From BRHc4a sp049325055 (lineage in GTDB: Bacteria; Bacillota; Desulfotomaculia; Desulfotomaculales; Desulfocucumaceae), in contig JBMOPB010000024.1 of assembly GCA_049325055.1 (NCBI GenBank), positions 216,234 through 280,233 of the forward strand: DNA of 64,000 bases, read 5' to 3'. Below are positions 33,558 to 40,976 of this stretch, in pieces (position 1 is the stretch's first letter; the number at the start of each line of letters is the position of its first letter). A program made the position numbers and the translations under genes. The notes below the pieces were generated by a model. That model made no database searches. It saw only the letters and a list, made by a program, of their open reading frames with translations, and was not told the DNA's origin.

Positions 33558-34121
33558 TTAATGCCTTCTATACTGACGTCCGACGACTGACGACTGACGT
33601 CCATTCCTGCCCCCCCTGCTCCCCAGGACCTCGGCCATGACTATGCCGGCATACAGGCCTGAAGGTGAAAGCATGTTCCGGAGTAATACATTCCGGTACT
33701 GCTGATCCTGGCGGGGAGTTACGCAGGGCTCCGTTTCCTTTTTCGCTGCCGCCGGCTGATCCCCGGCCACATCAGGGGGACAGGCAAAAGCGGCCTCCAG
33801 CGTCCTTCCCGCCGGCCCGGCCTCCGGTTCGGCCCGGCGGTGAGCGGCCACGGGCCTCCGCCTGGGCCTTACGGGTTCCGGCGGAGGGGTGTCCTCAGTC
33901 TGATCTCTGCCCCCGTATTCCGGGCCGGCAGCGGTTTCAGGCACATCACTCCGCGGAGTGTCGTATTCTTCCCGCCTGCGGCTCCAGGGCCCCGGAAGGG
34001 GCTTATCTTCATGAGGAACATCGCCCTCGGGCTGCCGTGCCCCCCCCTGCCGGCGGTTCCAGGGCCCCGGCAGGGGAAGGTCATGTTCACCCTCTATTAT
34101 CTTTGAGTAATAAAATTTCAT
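33558..34121 (-). CDS. Low-complexity protein with LPGPW repeats, unknown
   Basis: A 187-residue protein rich in Pro, Arg, Glu and Gly. The N-terminal part contains two copies of LPxPGPWxRR (LPLPGPWNRRQGG and KPLPGPWSRRREE). A likely disordered middle follows, and then a more ordered C-terminal stretch, NVLLRNMLSPSGLYAGIVMA plus EVLGSRGG. The last ~13 residues (RQSSVVGRQYRRH) are encoded by the GACTGACGAC-type repeat at 33571-33602. It begins 13 bases after floA, so the two may be co-expressed. ATG 34121 is preferred to TTG 34130. No family recognised. Confidence 0.6.
   Translation of the reverse strand: MKFYYSKIIEGEHDLPLPGPWNRRQGGARQPEGDVPHEDKPLPGPWSRRREEYDTPRSDVPETAAGPEYGGRDQTEDTPPPEPVRPRRRPVAAHRRAEPEAGPAGRTLEAAFACPPDVAGDQPAAAKKETEPCVTPRQDQQYRNVLLRNMLSPSGLYAGIVMAEVLGSRGGRNGRQSSVVGRQYRRH
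33571..33602. repeat. GACTGACGAC-type repeat at ORF 3' end
   Basis: TACTGACGTCCGACGACTGA followed by CGACTGACGTCC, tandem decamer-like units also seen in the linker of the candidate RNA at 32430-32458. Confidence 0.6.
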
Positions 34122-34133
34122 TTTTCCCAAACC

Positions 34134-35135
34134 CTACCTTTTTTCGCCATTTCCGGCGGGCCGTTCTCCACCCTGTCCCACAGTGGAAATCCCCTCTCTC
34201 ATCCTGGTGTCGGCCAGCAGGTTTTGCATGTTGTAGTAATCCATTACGCCCATTTTTCCCTGCCTAAGCGCCTCGGAAAGAGCCCTGGGAACCTCGGACT
34301 CGGCTTCCACCACCTTGGCCCTCATTTCCTCAACCGAGGCCTTCATTTCCTGCTCCCTGGCCACCGCCATGGCCCTTCTCTCCTCGGCCTTGGCCTGGGC
34401 TATCCTCTTGTCGGCCTCGGCCTGGTCGGTCTGGAGCTGGGCCCCTATATTCCTGCCGACATCAACATCGGCTATGTCGATGGAAAGTATCTCAAAGGCC
34501 GTACCGGCGTCCAGCCCCTTTTCCAGCACCGTCCTGGATATGGAGTCGGGGTTCTCCAGCACGTATTTGTGGGAATCCGAGCTACCCACGGTGGTCACAA
34601 CACCCTCGCCCACCCTGGCCAGTATTGTTTCCGTTCCGGCACCTCCCACCAGGCGATCAATGTTAGCTCTTACAGTCACCCTGGCCACCACCTTGACCTC
34701 GATGCCGTCCTTGGCCACTGCTGATACCAGCGGCGTCTGTATAACCTTGGGGTTGACGCTCATCTGCACCGCCTCCAGCACGTCCCTGCCGGCCAGGTCA
34801 ATGGCCGCCGCCCGCTCGAATAAAAGCGGTATGTTGGCCCTTTCGGCAGCTATCAGCGCATTTACCACCCGGTCCACATTTCCTCCGGCAAGATAGTGGG
34901 CCTCAAGCTGATTGACGGTTATGTCCAGCCCAGCCTTGTCGGCCTTTATCAGCGGGTTTACTATCTGGGCCGGCGGCACTCTTCTCAGCCTCATCCCGAT
35001 AAGGGTGAATATGCCTATGCGCACTCCCGCCGCCATGGCGGAAATCCACAGCCCCACCGGTATAAAGCTGAACAGCACGGACAAACCTATGATAATAAGG
35101 ATTACAAATACAACCAAAGACAATAAACCGGTCAC
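34134..35135 (-). CDS. floA: Flotillin-like protein FloA
   Basis: Bacterial flotillin (YqfA/FloA), a scaffold of functional membrane microdomains, 333 residues. An N-terminal membrane-inserted segment (LSLVVFVILIIIGLSVLFSF) is followed by the SPFH/PHB domain (PPAQIVNPLIKADKAGLDIT, VARVTVRANIDRLVGG), then a Glu/Ala-rich coiled coil (about 225-300). It lies downstream of an NfeD-family gene, as in Bacillus yqeZ-yqfA, where the two products cooperate. Confidence 0.93.
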   Translation of the reverse strand: MTGLLSLVVFVILIIIGLSVLFSFIPVGLWISAMAAGVRIGIFTLIGMRLRRVPPAQIVNPLIKADKAGLDITVNQLEAHYLAGGNVDRVVNALIAAERANIPLLFERAAAIDLAGRDVLEAVQMSVNPKVIQTPLVSAVAKDGIEVKVVARVTVRANIDRLVGGAGTETILARVGEGVVTTVGSSDSHKYVLENPDSISRTVLEKGLDAGTAFEILSIDIADVDVGRNIGAQLQTDQAEADKRIAQAKAEERRAMAVAREQEMKASVEEMRAKVVEAESEVPRALSEALRQGKMGVMDYYNMQNLLADTRMREGISTVGQGGERPAGNGEKR

Positions 35136-35246
35136 CTGTCCAACACCTCCGTTTTTTATGACTATCCTGTTTATCCTTCCCGCACCCGGCGGAAAAATTT
35201 ACTTTATTACGTGGCGCTATAATGCCGCAACCCCTTCTAAGGTTGT

Positions 35247-35756
35247 TTACCGTTCGTTCAGGGCTTTCACAATCACCCGGGTGCCCTCCACCCTTATTAC
35301 CTCGATGGCCGTACCGGCCGTGATGAACTCTCCCTCTGTGACCACGTCCAGCCTCTGGCCGAAAACTTCGGCAGCGCCGGAAGGCCTGAGAGGCGTCAGT
35401 GCAATCCCGGTTTTACCGGCATGCAGGGCAAGGTCGGCACTGGGGGCCACGTATCCGGCCTCTTTGTACTGCTTTGTCTTAAGGGTCAGCTTTTGCCAGA
35501 CATTAAACCTCCTGAACAGTCTCAGCATTACAAAGAAAACCGCCACCGTGGCAGCCAGGGCCAGCACAAGGGCCGTGGTGGCCTGGGTAAAATCAACGGC
35601 CAGAAAAAGGACGCCCCAGGCGATAAGAATCAAACCGGCAACACCGGCCACCCCGAATCCCGGCAGTATCAATATCTCCAGCACCAGGGCCGCGATACCC
35701 AGCAAGAATGCCAGCACCGATAACCAGACATACAATTGGGGAGTCATCCACCACAC
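35247..35756 (-). CDS. NfeD family membrane protein
   Basis: Short NfeD protein (169 residues) without the N-terminal ClpP-like protease domain. About four transmembrane helices at residues 8-95 (WLSVLAFLLGIAALVLEILI, VAGVAGLILIAWGVLFLAV) precede a C-terminal OB fold (GKTGIALTPLRPSGAAEV, GEFITAGTAIEVIRVEGTRV). NfeD proteins partner flotillins, and floA follows 111 bases downstream. Confidence 0.9.
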   Translation of the reverse strand: MWWMTPQLYVWLSVLAFLLGIAALVLEILILPGFGVAGVAGLILIAWGVLFLAVDFTQATTALVLALAATVAVFFVMLRLFRRFNVWQKLTLKTKQYKEAGYVAPSADLALHAGKTGIALTPLRPSGAAEVFGQRLDVVTEGEFITAGTAIEVIRVEGTRVIVKALNER

Positions 35757-35769
35757 CTCCTACTGTATA

Positions 35770-35793
35770 AAAAGCCCGGCGCTTCCGCCGGGC
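35770..35793 (-). terminator. Intrinsic terminator after rpsU
   Basis: On the minus strand GCCCGGCG/CGCCGGGC forms a perfect 8-bp stem with a four-base loop, followed by five T. It ends the long lepA-to-rpsU block. Confidence 0.9.
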
Positions 35794-35855
35794 ATTTCCT
35801 TGCTGTTTCCACATCTGTTTTACCATTTTACCCTATAAACAGACACTATTAATTT

Positions 35856-36032
35856 TTAGTGGAACTTGCGCCTCCTGGCGGCTTCTGACTTCTTCTTGCG
35901 CCTTACGCTTGGTTTTTCATAGTGCTCGTGCTTTCTGGCCTCCGCCAGCACACCAGCCTTCTGACAGGTGCGTTTGAAACGTCGGAGGGCGCTGTCAAGT
36001 GTCTCATTTTTGCCGACACGTACTTCTGCCAT
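35856..36032 (-). CDS. rpsU: 30S ribosomal protein S21
   Basis: A 58-residue protein read directly from the minus strand: MAEVRVGKNETLDSALRRFK, then RTCQKAGVLAEARKHEHYEK and PSVRRKKKSEAARRRKFH. This is full-length S21, with the basic C-terminus. GGAGGGAGGGA lies seven bases upstream of ATG 36032. It is the last gene of the block and has its own promoter at 36113-36141. Confidence 0.97.
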   Translation of the reverse strand: MAEVRVGKNETLDSALRRFKRTCQKAGVLAEARKHEHYEKPSVRRKKKSEAARRRKFH

Positions 36033-36112
36033 TCATTATCCCTCCCTCCGCCATACCGTAAACCTTTAACATTAAACAAAACACCCCGTTGCCAAATTAC
36101 AAACACCACTTT

Positions 36113-36141
36113 ATTATACATCCACAGAGGACTGTAGTCAA
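36113..36141 (-). promoter_or_regulatory. Sigma-A promoter for rpsU
   Basis: Minus strand TTGACT (36141-36136), 17-base spacer, TATAAT (36118-36113), about 80 bases ahead of rpsU and immediately after the HIT gene stop. Confidence 0.85.
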
Positions 36142-36483
36142 CTAGCCCGGAGGCCAGTGCAGCGCCCTTCCGGCCATCAAATGGTAGTGAATGTGAAATA
36201 CCAGCTGCCCGGCATCCTGATTGCAATTGGAAATCAGGCGGAACCCCTTTTCCAGTCCCATTTGGCGGGCAACCCTGGCGGCAGCGATGTGCAAGTCTCC
36301 CAGCAGTTTTCCGTCCGCTTCCTCCAGTTCAAAAAACGTTGGTATGTGCTTTTTGGGGATCAGCAGGAGATGAACGGGGGCAGCCGGCTTGATGTCCTTG
36401 AAGACAAGAACGGTATCATCTTCATACACAATTTCAGCCGGAATTTCTTTGTTTATTATTTTGCAGAAAATACAGTCCTGCAA
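36142..36483 (-). CDS. HIT family protein (HINT-like nucleotide hydrolase)
   Basis: Histidine-triad protein of about 113 residues. CIFCKIINKEIPAEIVYEDD opens the HINT branch and HIHYHLMAGR holds the catalytic His triad, here preceded by GQLVF, where GQxVxHxHxH is the family rule. HINT enzymes hydrolyse nucleotide phosphoramidates. TTG 36483 has GGAGGTG six bases upstream; GTG 36492 overlaps that site. It lies between mtaB and rpsU, as in many Firmicutes. Confidence 0.93.
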   Translation of the reverse strand: MQDCIFCKIINKEIPAEIVYEDDTVLVFKDIKPAAPVHLLLIPKKHIPTFFELEEADGKLLGDLHIAAARVARQMGLEKGFRLISNCNQDAGQLVFHIHYHLMAGRALHWPPG

Positions 36484-36567
36484 GTGCAACACCTCCCCCC
36501 GGAAAAAAAATACATCCTGCCTCTTGGGTTATTATTCAACATTGCCGCGTTTAAATCCTTCATCACT

Positions 36568-37905
36568 TTATATAATTCTGCCCATTAACATATCATCTGA
36601 TAATTTTTCCGTTAAAACACTTACAAATTTTCCCCTCATATCTTCTCCCGCCGGGAATGCCACCCGCAGGTAATTGGCGGTATGCCCCTGCATCATTCCG
36701 GGCATGTCTTCGACATCACTTTCCACCAGAACCTCTACCTTTTTACCTTTATAGCCCGAGGCAAAAAGGGCGGCCATGCGCCTCCCCATTTCGATCAGTT
36801 TGTCGCTGCGGACTTCTTTCACCCCGGGAGGGACCTGTCCGGGAAATTCCGCCGCCGGGGTGCCTTTTCGAGGTGAGTATTTAAAAATATGCAGCGCCGA
36901 GAATTTCAGTTCCTCGATAAAGCCATATGTGTTCGCAAAACTTTCTTCGTCCTCTCCCGGGAAACCAACGATTACATCGGTTGTTACCGACAGGTCCAGT
37001 ATTTTTTCCCTGGCGCTTTCCACCAGCCTCCTGAAATCTTCTGTGGTATAACCCCTTCTCATGGCGGCCAGTATTTTATCGTCTCCGCTCTGCAAGGGTA
37101 TGTGCAGGTGCGGGCAAAACGGCGGCCCGCCGGCCAGTAGTGAGATCAGTTCCCCGGTTATGTCCATCGGCTCCACCGAGCTGAGCCTTATTCTTGCCAG
37201 ACCCTCTAGCCCGGCCAGTTCCCGCAGCAGCCCGGACAGAGTCATGCCGCCGGGTTTATCCTTTCCGTATGCCCCGGTATGTATACCGGTCAGCACTATC
37301 TCCCTGTACCCGGCGCTGACCAGCTTTGCCGCTTCCTCCATTATTCTTCCGGGATCCCTGCTTTTTAAAGGGCCCCGGGCATAGGGAATGATGCAGTACG
37401 AGCAGAAATTGTCGCACCCTTCCTGTATTTTGAGGAATGCCCTTATTCTTTCGGTGGAGGCCACAACCGGAAGCTCTTCAAATTCATTGTTCCGGGAGGA
37501 TTCCACCACGGCATTTACCTTCTGCCCTTTTCGCAGTTCCTCCACCCTGTCCACAATACCGGATTTTTCAGCCGTCCCCACCACCATGTCCACGCCTGGA
37601 ATCTCAAGCACCTCTCCCGGTGAAACCTGGGAATAGCAACCGGCCACCACCACCAGGCCATCGGGGTTGGATTTTACCGCTCTCCGGATCAACTGCCTGG
37701 ATTTGCGGTCTCCCATGTGGGTGACCGTGCAGGTGTTTATGACATAAACATCGGCTTTTTCAGTAAAATCAACAACCTCATAGCCCTTCTCCCTGAACAT
37801 CCCTGCAATGGACGAGGACTCGTACTGGTTGACCTTGCAGCCCAGTGTCGTAATAGCCACCGTCTTTTTTCCACTTGCATCTTTGTCGTATGTATCTATA
37901 TCCAT
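36568..37905 (-). CDS. mtaB: tRNA t6A37 methylthiotransferase MtaB
   Basis: Radical-SAM enzyme that adds a methylthio group to t6A37 of ANN-decoding tRNAs, 445 residues. The N-terminal auxiliary cluster Cys are in TLGCKVNQYES, VINTCTVTHMGDRKSR and VVVAGCYSQV. The SAM cluster is CDNFCSYC; a TRAM domain closes the protein. TLGCKVNQ and THMGDRKSR identify MtaB rather than MiaB. ATG 37905 is chosen because upstream codons lie inside rsmE; AAGGGGG is about 12 bases away. Confidence 0.92.
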   Translation of the reverse strand: MDIDTYDKDASGKKTVAITTLGCKVNQYESSSIAGMFREKGYEVVDFTEKADVYVINTCTVTHMGDRKSRQLIRRAVKSNPDGLVVVAGCYSQVSPGEVLEIPGVDMVVGTAEKSGIVDRVEELRKGQKVNAVVESSRNNEFEELPVVASTERIRAFLKIQEGCDNFCSYCIIPYARGPLKSRDPGRIMEEAAKLVSAGYREIVLTGIHTGAYGKDKPGGMTLSGLLRELAGLEGLARIRLSSVEPMDITGELISLLAGGPPFCPHLHIPLQSGDDKILAAMRRGYTTEDFRRLVESAREKILDLSVTTDVIVGFPGEDEESFANTYGFIEELKFSALHIFKYSPRKGTPAAEFPGQVPPGVKEVRSDKLIEMGRRMAALFASGYKGKKVEVLVESDVEDMPGMMQGHTANYLRVAFPAGEDMRGKFVSVLTEKLSDDMLMGRII

Positions 37906-37934
37906 CCGGGAACGGTACCCCCTTGGTTTGACCC

Positions 37935-38672
37935 TTAACCCAAATCTCCTAATCTGTGCATTATTAACGCCACACAAACCAGCCCGGCCGTCTCTGTCCT
38001 TAAAATCCTGGGGCCCAGGGACACCGTGACCACTCCGGCCCGGCGGGCCTCTTCCACCTCGTACTTCTCAAAGCCGCCCTCGGGACCTATGATAACATAT
38101 ACCCTTCCCGGGGTTTCACCTGCCAGGGCGTCACTGAAAGATCGTGACTCTTCCCCTTCCCAGGGCATTACGGCCAGAGACCCTTCCGGCATTCCGGACA
38201 GGACGCCGGGCAGCTTTTGAGGCGCTGACACCACCGGAACATCGGGGCGGCGGCACTGTTTGGCCGCTTCCAGGGCCACCCTCTGCCACCGGGCCTGCCT
38301 GTCAATGCTTTTCCCGTCATCCAGCCGCACCACCGACCTGTGGCAAACCAGCGGGATAACTCCCGACACTCCGAGTTCGGTGCATTTTTGTATTACCAGG
38401 TCCATTTTTTCTCCCCTGGCCAGGCCCTGAACCAGTATAACCTGCACGGGCGGGGCTCCCCCGGGGGTAAACTCGCCCATCTTTAATAAGACTACCTCTT
38501 CCTTCCCAACATGTTCCACACTGGCCCTGGCCGCCCTGCCGGCGCCGTCCAGCAGTTCCACCAGGTCGCCGGGCTTAAGGCGCAGAACCTTTACCATGTG
38601 CCTGACGTCCTGCCCGCTGACCACGGGCCTGTGGCTGTCAAACTGTTCCGGCGATATGAAGAAGCGATGCAT
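37935..38672 (-). CDS. rsmE: 16S rRNA m3U1498 methyltransferase RsmE
   Basis: SPOUT-class methyltransferase acting on U1498 of 16S rRNA, 245 residues. It starts MHRFFISPEQF behind GGGTGA. An N-terminal PUA-like domain (VLRLKPGDLVELLDGAG) is followed by the trefoil knot with VIIGPEGGFEKYEVEEARRA and SLGPRILRTETA, the SAM-binding loop. It starts eight bases after prmA, a standard dnaJ-prmA-rsmE-mtaB arrangement. Confidence 0.95.
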   Translation of the reverse strand: MHRFFISPEQFDSHRPVVSGQDVRHMVKVLRLKPGDLVELLDGAGRAARASVEHVGKEEVVLLKMGEFTPGGAPPVQVILVQGLARGEKMDLVIQKCTELGVSGVIPLVCHRSVVRLDDGKSIDRQARWQRVALEAAKQCRRPDVPVVSAPQKLPGVLSGMPEGSLAVMPWEGEESRSFSDALAGETPGRVYVIIGPEGGFEKYEVEEARRAGVVTVSLGPRILRTETAGLVCVALIMHRLGDLG

Positions 38673-38680
38673 ATAAACAT

Positions 38681-39616
38681 TCACCCACAAATATTTGCCT
38701 TTTCCGCCAGGAAGGCCGTCCACTCGCCCTCGTCCAGGGCCGTTCTTATTACAAGCCCGGCTCCCGCCAGTGTGCGGATCATTTCTCCCCGCCTGTGAGA
38801 TATTATTCCCGAGGCAATTAATTTTCCGCCCGGCTTCAGGAGATTACAGGCCGCCGGCAAAAGCTTCAGTATAACGTCGGCCACTATGTTGGCCACAATA
38901 ATATCTGCCGGTGCTTCGATCCCTTCCAGCAGGTTTCCCTCCCGGACCTGGATCACCTCATTCAGGCCGTTGACGGTTACATTCTCCGCGGCAGACCGAA
39001 CCGCAACGCCGTCAGAGTCCACCGCCAGCACCCTGGCGGCCCCCAGCCTGGCCGCTGTTATGGCCAGTATCCCGGACCCCGTCCCCACATCCAGTACGGT
39101 CTCTCCGCCTTCCACCACGTCTTCCAAAAGGCGCATGCACATGGTGGTGGTGGGATGTGTGCCGCACCCAAAGGCCATCCCCGGGTCCATGTCTATGACC
39201 AGAAGATCCCCCGGGTCCGCCACGTTCTCCCATGCGGGCCTGACCAGTAGCCTGCGGCCTACCCTGACCGGGTGGTAAAACTCCTTCCACCTCTCAAGCC
39301 AGTTTACATCCTCCATCTGGTTTATGCTAATCCTGCCGGGATACTCCACGTTTATTTTTCCCAGGGCGTCCCGCAGTTCCTCAAGCCTTTCCCCGAGGTT
39401 GCCGTCGGCCGGAAGGTACCCTTTAACCAGGGGGCTTTCCGCCGGATTGGCCGGGATGTCAATGGCTACAGTTTCCCGGTCGCCCCGGGAGACGATGTCA
39501 TAAATTAGGGCGGGGTCTTCAATAACAACCCCGCCTGTTCCAATCAGGTCAAATATGCCGCTCACCGCGTCCACATCATTATGATTGACGCGAACGGCTA
39601 TTTCCATCCATTTCAA
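38681..39616 (-). CDS. prmA: Ribosomal protein L11 methyltransferase PrmA
   Basis: SAM-dependent methyltransferase of ribosomal protein L11, 311 residues. An N-terminal substrate domain starts MKWMEIAVRVNHNDVDAVSG. The Rossmann domain has DPGMAFGCGTHPTT, VLDVGTGSGILAITAARLGA (motif I), and ADIIVANIVADVI (NxxP-type loop altered to NIVAD). It is in the expected place after dnaJ. Confidence 0.95.
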   Translation of the reverse strand: MKWMEIAVRVNHNDVDAVSGIFDLIGTGGVVIEDPALIYDIVSRGDRETVAIDIPANPAESPLVKGYLPADGNLGERLEELRDALGKINVEYPGRISINQMEDVNWLERWKEFYHPVRVGRRLLVRPAWENVADPGDLLVIDMDPGMAFGCGTHPTTTMCMRLLEDVVEGGETVLDVGTGSGILAITAARLGAARVLAVDSDGVAVRSAAENVTVNGLNEVIQVREGNLLEGIEAPADIIVANIVADVILKLLPAACNLLKPGGKLIASGIISHRRGEMIRTLAGAGLVIRTALDEGEWTAFLAEKANICG

Positions 39617-39649
39617 ATTATATTACCCACCTGTCAAATAAAGATGTGA

Positions 39650-40777
39650 TCAGCCCATGAAGGCGTCCTTCACCTTCTCGAAAAAGCCCTTATCCCCCCC
39701 GCCCGCCGGGTTTTCGTTGCCCAGCTTGGCAAATTCCATCAAAAGGGCCTTTTGCTTATCCGTCAGCCTGGTTGGGGTGACCACCTTCACCCGCACAAGC
39801 TGATCGCCCCTGCCATGCCCGTGCAGGTCAGGTATTCCCTTGCCACGAAGCCTGAAAACCGACCCGCCCTGAGTTCCCTCCGGTATCTTTACCTTGGCCT
39901 TGCCGTCCAGGGTATCCACCTCTATTTCGTCCCCCAGGGCCGCCTGGGCAAAGCTCAAAGGCATTTCCACAATAACGTCGTTTCCTTCCCTTCGGAAAAA
40001 CTTGTGGGGTTTAACGTATATATAGACGTAAAGGTCTCCCCTGGGCCCGCCCCTGGCGCCGGACTCGCCCTCTCCCGAAACCCTGAGCCTGGTTCCGCTG
40101 TCCACACCGGCCGGCACCTTCACGTGAATGCTCCTGGTCTTTCTGACCTGGCCCGCGCCGTGACAGGTGGCACAAGGCTTCTCTATAACCTTTCCGGCGC
40201 CCCGGCAGCGGTCGCAGGTCCTGGACTGAACAATGCGGCCGAAAGGAGTGTTCTGAGCGTACTGAATCTGCCCCGAACCGTTGCAGGCCGGGCAGGTCTG
40301 GGGCCTTGTGCCGGGAGCGGCGCCCGTTCCGCCGCAGGTGCCGCACTCTTCGTTCCTGGGCACCCTGATGTCCTTTTCAAGGCCGAAGGCGGCCTCTTCA
40401 AAGCTTATCTCCAGGTCCACCCTGAGGTCGGCGCCCCTTTCCGGTCCCCGCCTGGTCCGGCTGCCGCCGAAGAACATTTCGAATATATCGCCCAAACCGC
40501 CAAAATCGCCGAATCCTCCGAAGCCACCCTCAAATCCGCCGAATCCCTGTCCGTTTACACCGGCATGGCCAAACCGGTCATAATTGGCCCTCTTTTCCGG
40601 GTCGCTCAAAACCTCGTAGGCCTCGGCAGCTTCTTTAAATTTTTCTTCCGCACCCTTTTTGTCGGGATTGGCATCGGGGTGGTACTGACGGGCCAGCTTC
40701 CTGAACGCCTTCTTTATCTCTTCGGCGGAAGCCTGTTTGGAGACCCCCAGCACTTCGTAATAGTCACGTTTAGACAT
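39650..40777 (-). CDS. dnaJ: Chaperone DnaJ
   Basis: Type I Hsp40, 375 residues, stimulating DnaK ATPase and presenting substrates. J domain with HPD (ARQYHPDANP), Gly/Phe-rich linker (about 75-105), four CxxCxGxG zinc repeats (CGTCGGTG, CPACNGSG, CDRCRGAG, CATCHGAG) and the C-terminal peptide-binding domains. Start ATG 40777. A 199-base spacer containing an inverted pair of dispersed repeats separates it from dnaK. Confidence 0.97.
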   Translation of the reverse strand: MSKRDYYEVLGVSKQASAEEIKKAFRKLARQYHPDANPDKKGAEEKFKEAAEAYEVLSDPEKRANYDRFGHAGVNGQGFGGFEGGFGGFGDFGGLGDIFEMFFGGSRTRRGPERGADLRVDLEISFEEAAFGLEKDIRVPRNEECGTCGGTGAAPGTRPQTCPACNGSGQIQYAQNTPFGRIVQSRTCDRCRGAGKVIEKPCATCHGAGQVRKTRSIHVKVPAGVDSGTRLRVSGEGESGARGGPRGDLYVYIYVKPHKFFRREGNDVIVEMPLSFAQAALGDEIEVDTLDGKAKVKIPEGTQGGSVFRLRGKGIPDLHGHGRGDQLVRVKVVTPTRLTDKQKALLMEFAKLGNENPAGGGDKGFFEKVKDAFMG

Positions 40778-40833
40778 AATAACACCACCCCCTGGTCAAA
40801 ACTATACCACCTAACAGAATAACACAGCATCAC

Positions 40834-40970
40834 ACCAGAATCCAGAATTCAGAATTCAGAATCCAGAATTTTTTGCAGCTGGATATTTATAAAACCTGTA
40901 AAAAGCGTTACTTGATTATTCTGTATTCTGGCTCCTGGATTCTGGATTCCGACCTGCAATTCCAGCCCCT
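40834..40970. repeat. Inverted pair of ATTCTG-type repeats between dnaK and dnaJ
   Basis: The left arm (40834-40872) has AGAATCCAGAATTCAGAATT and more. The right arm (40917-40970) has ATTCTGGCTCCTGGATTCTG, then GATTCCGACCTGCAATTCC. The arms are in opposite orientation, so the dnaK-dnaJ message could form a long hairpin here. The right arm matches 23954-24000 almost throughout. Confidence 0.75.
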
Positions 40971-40976
40971 GGGGCT

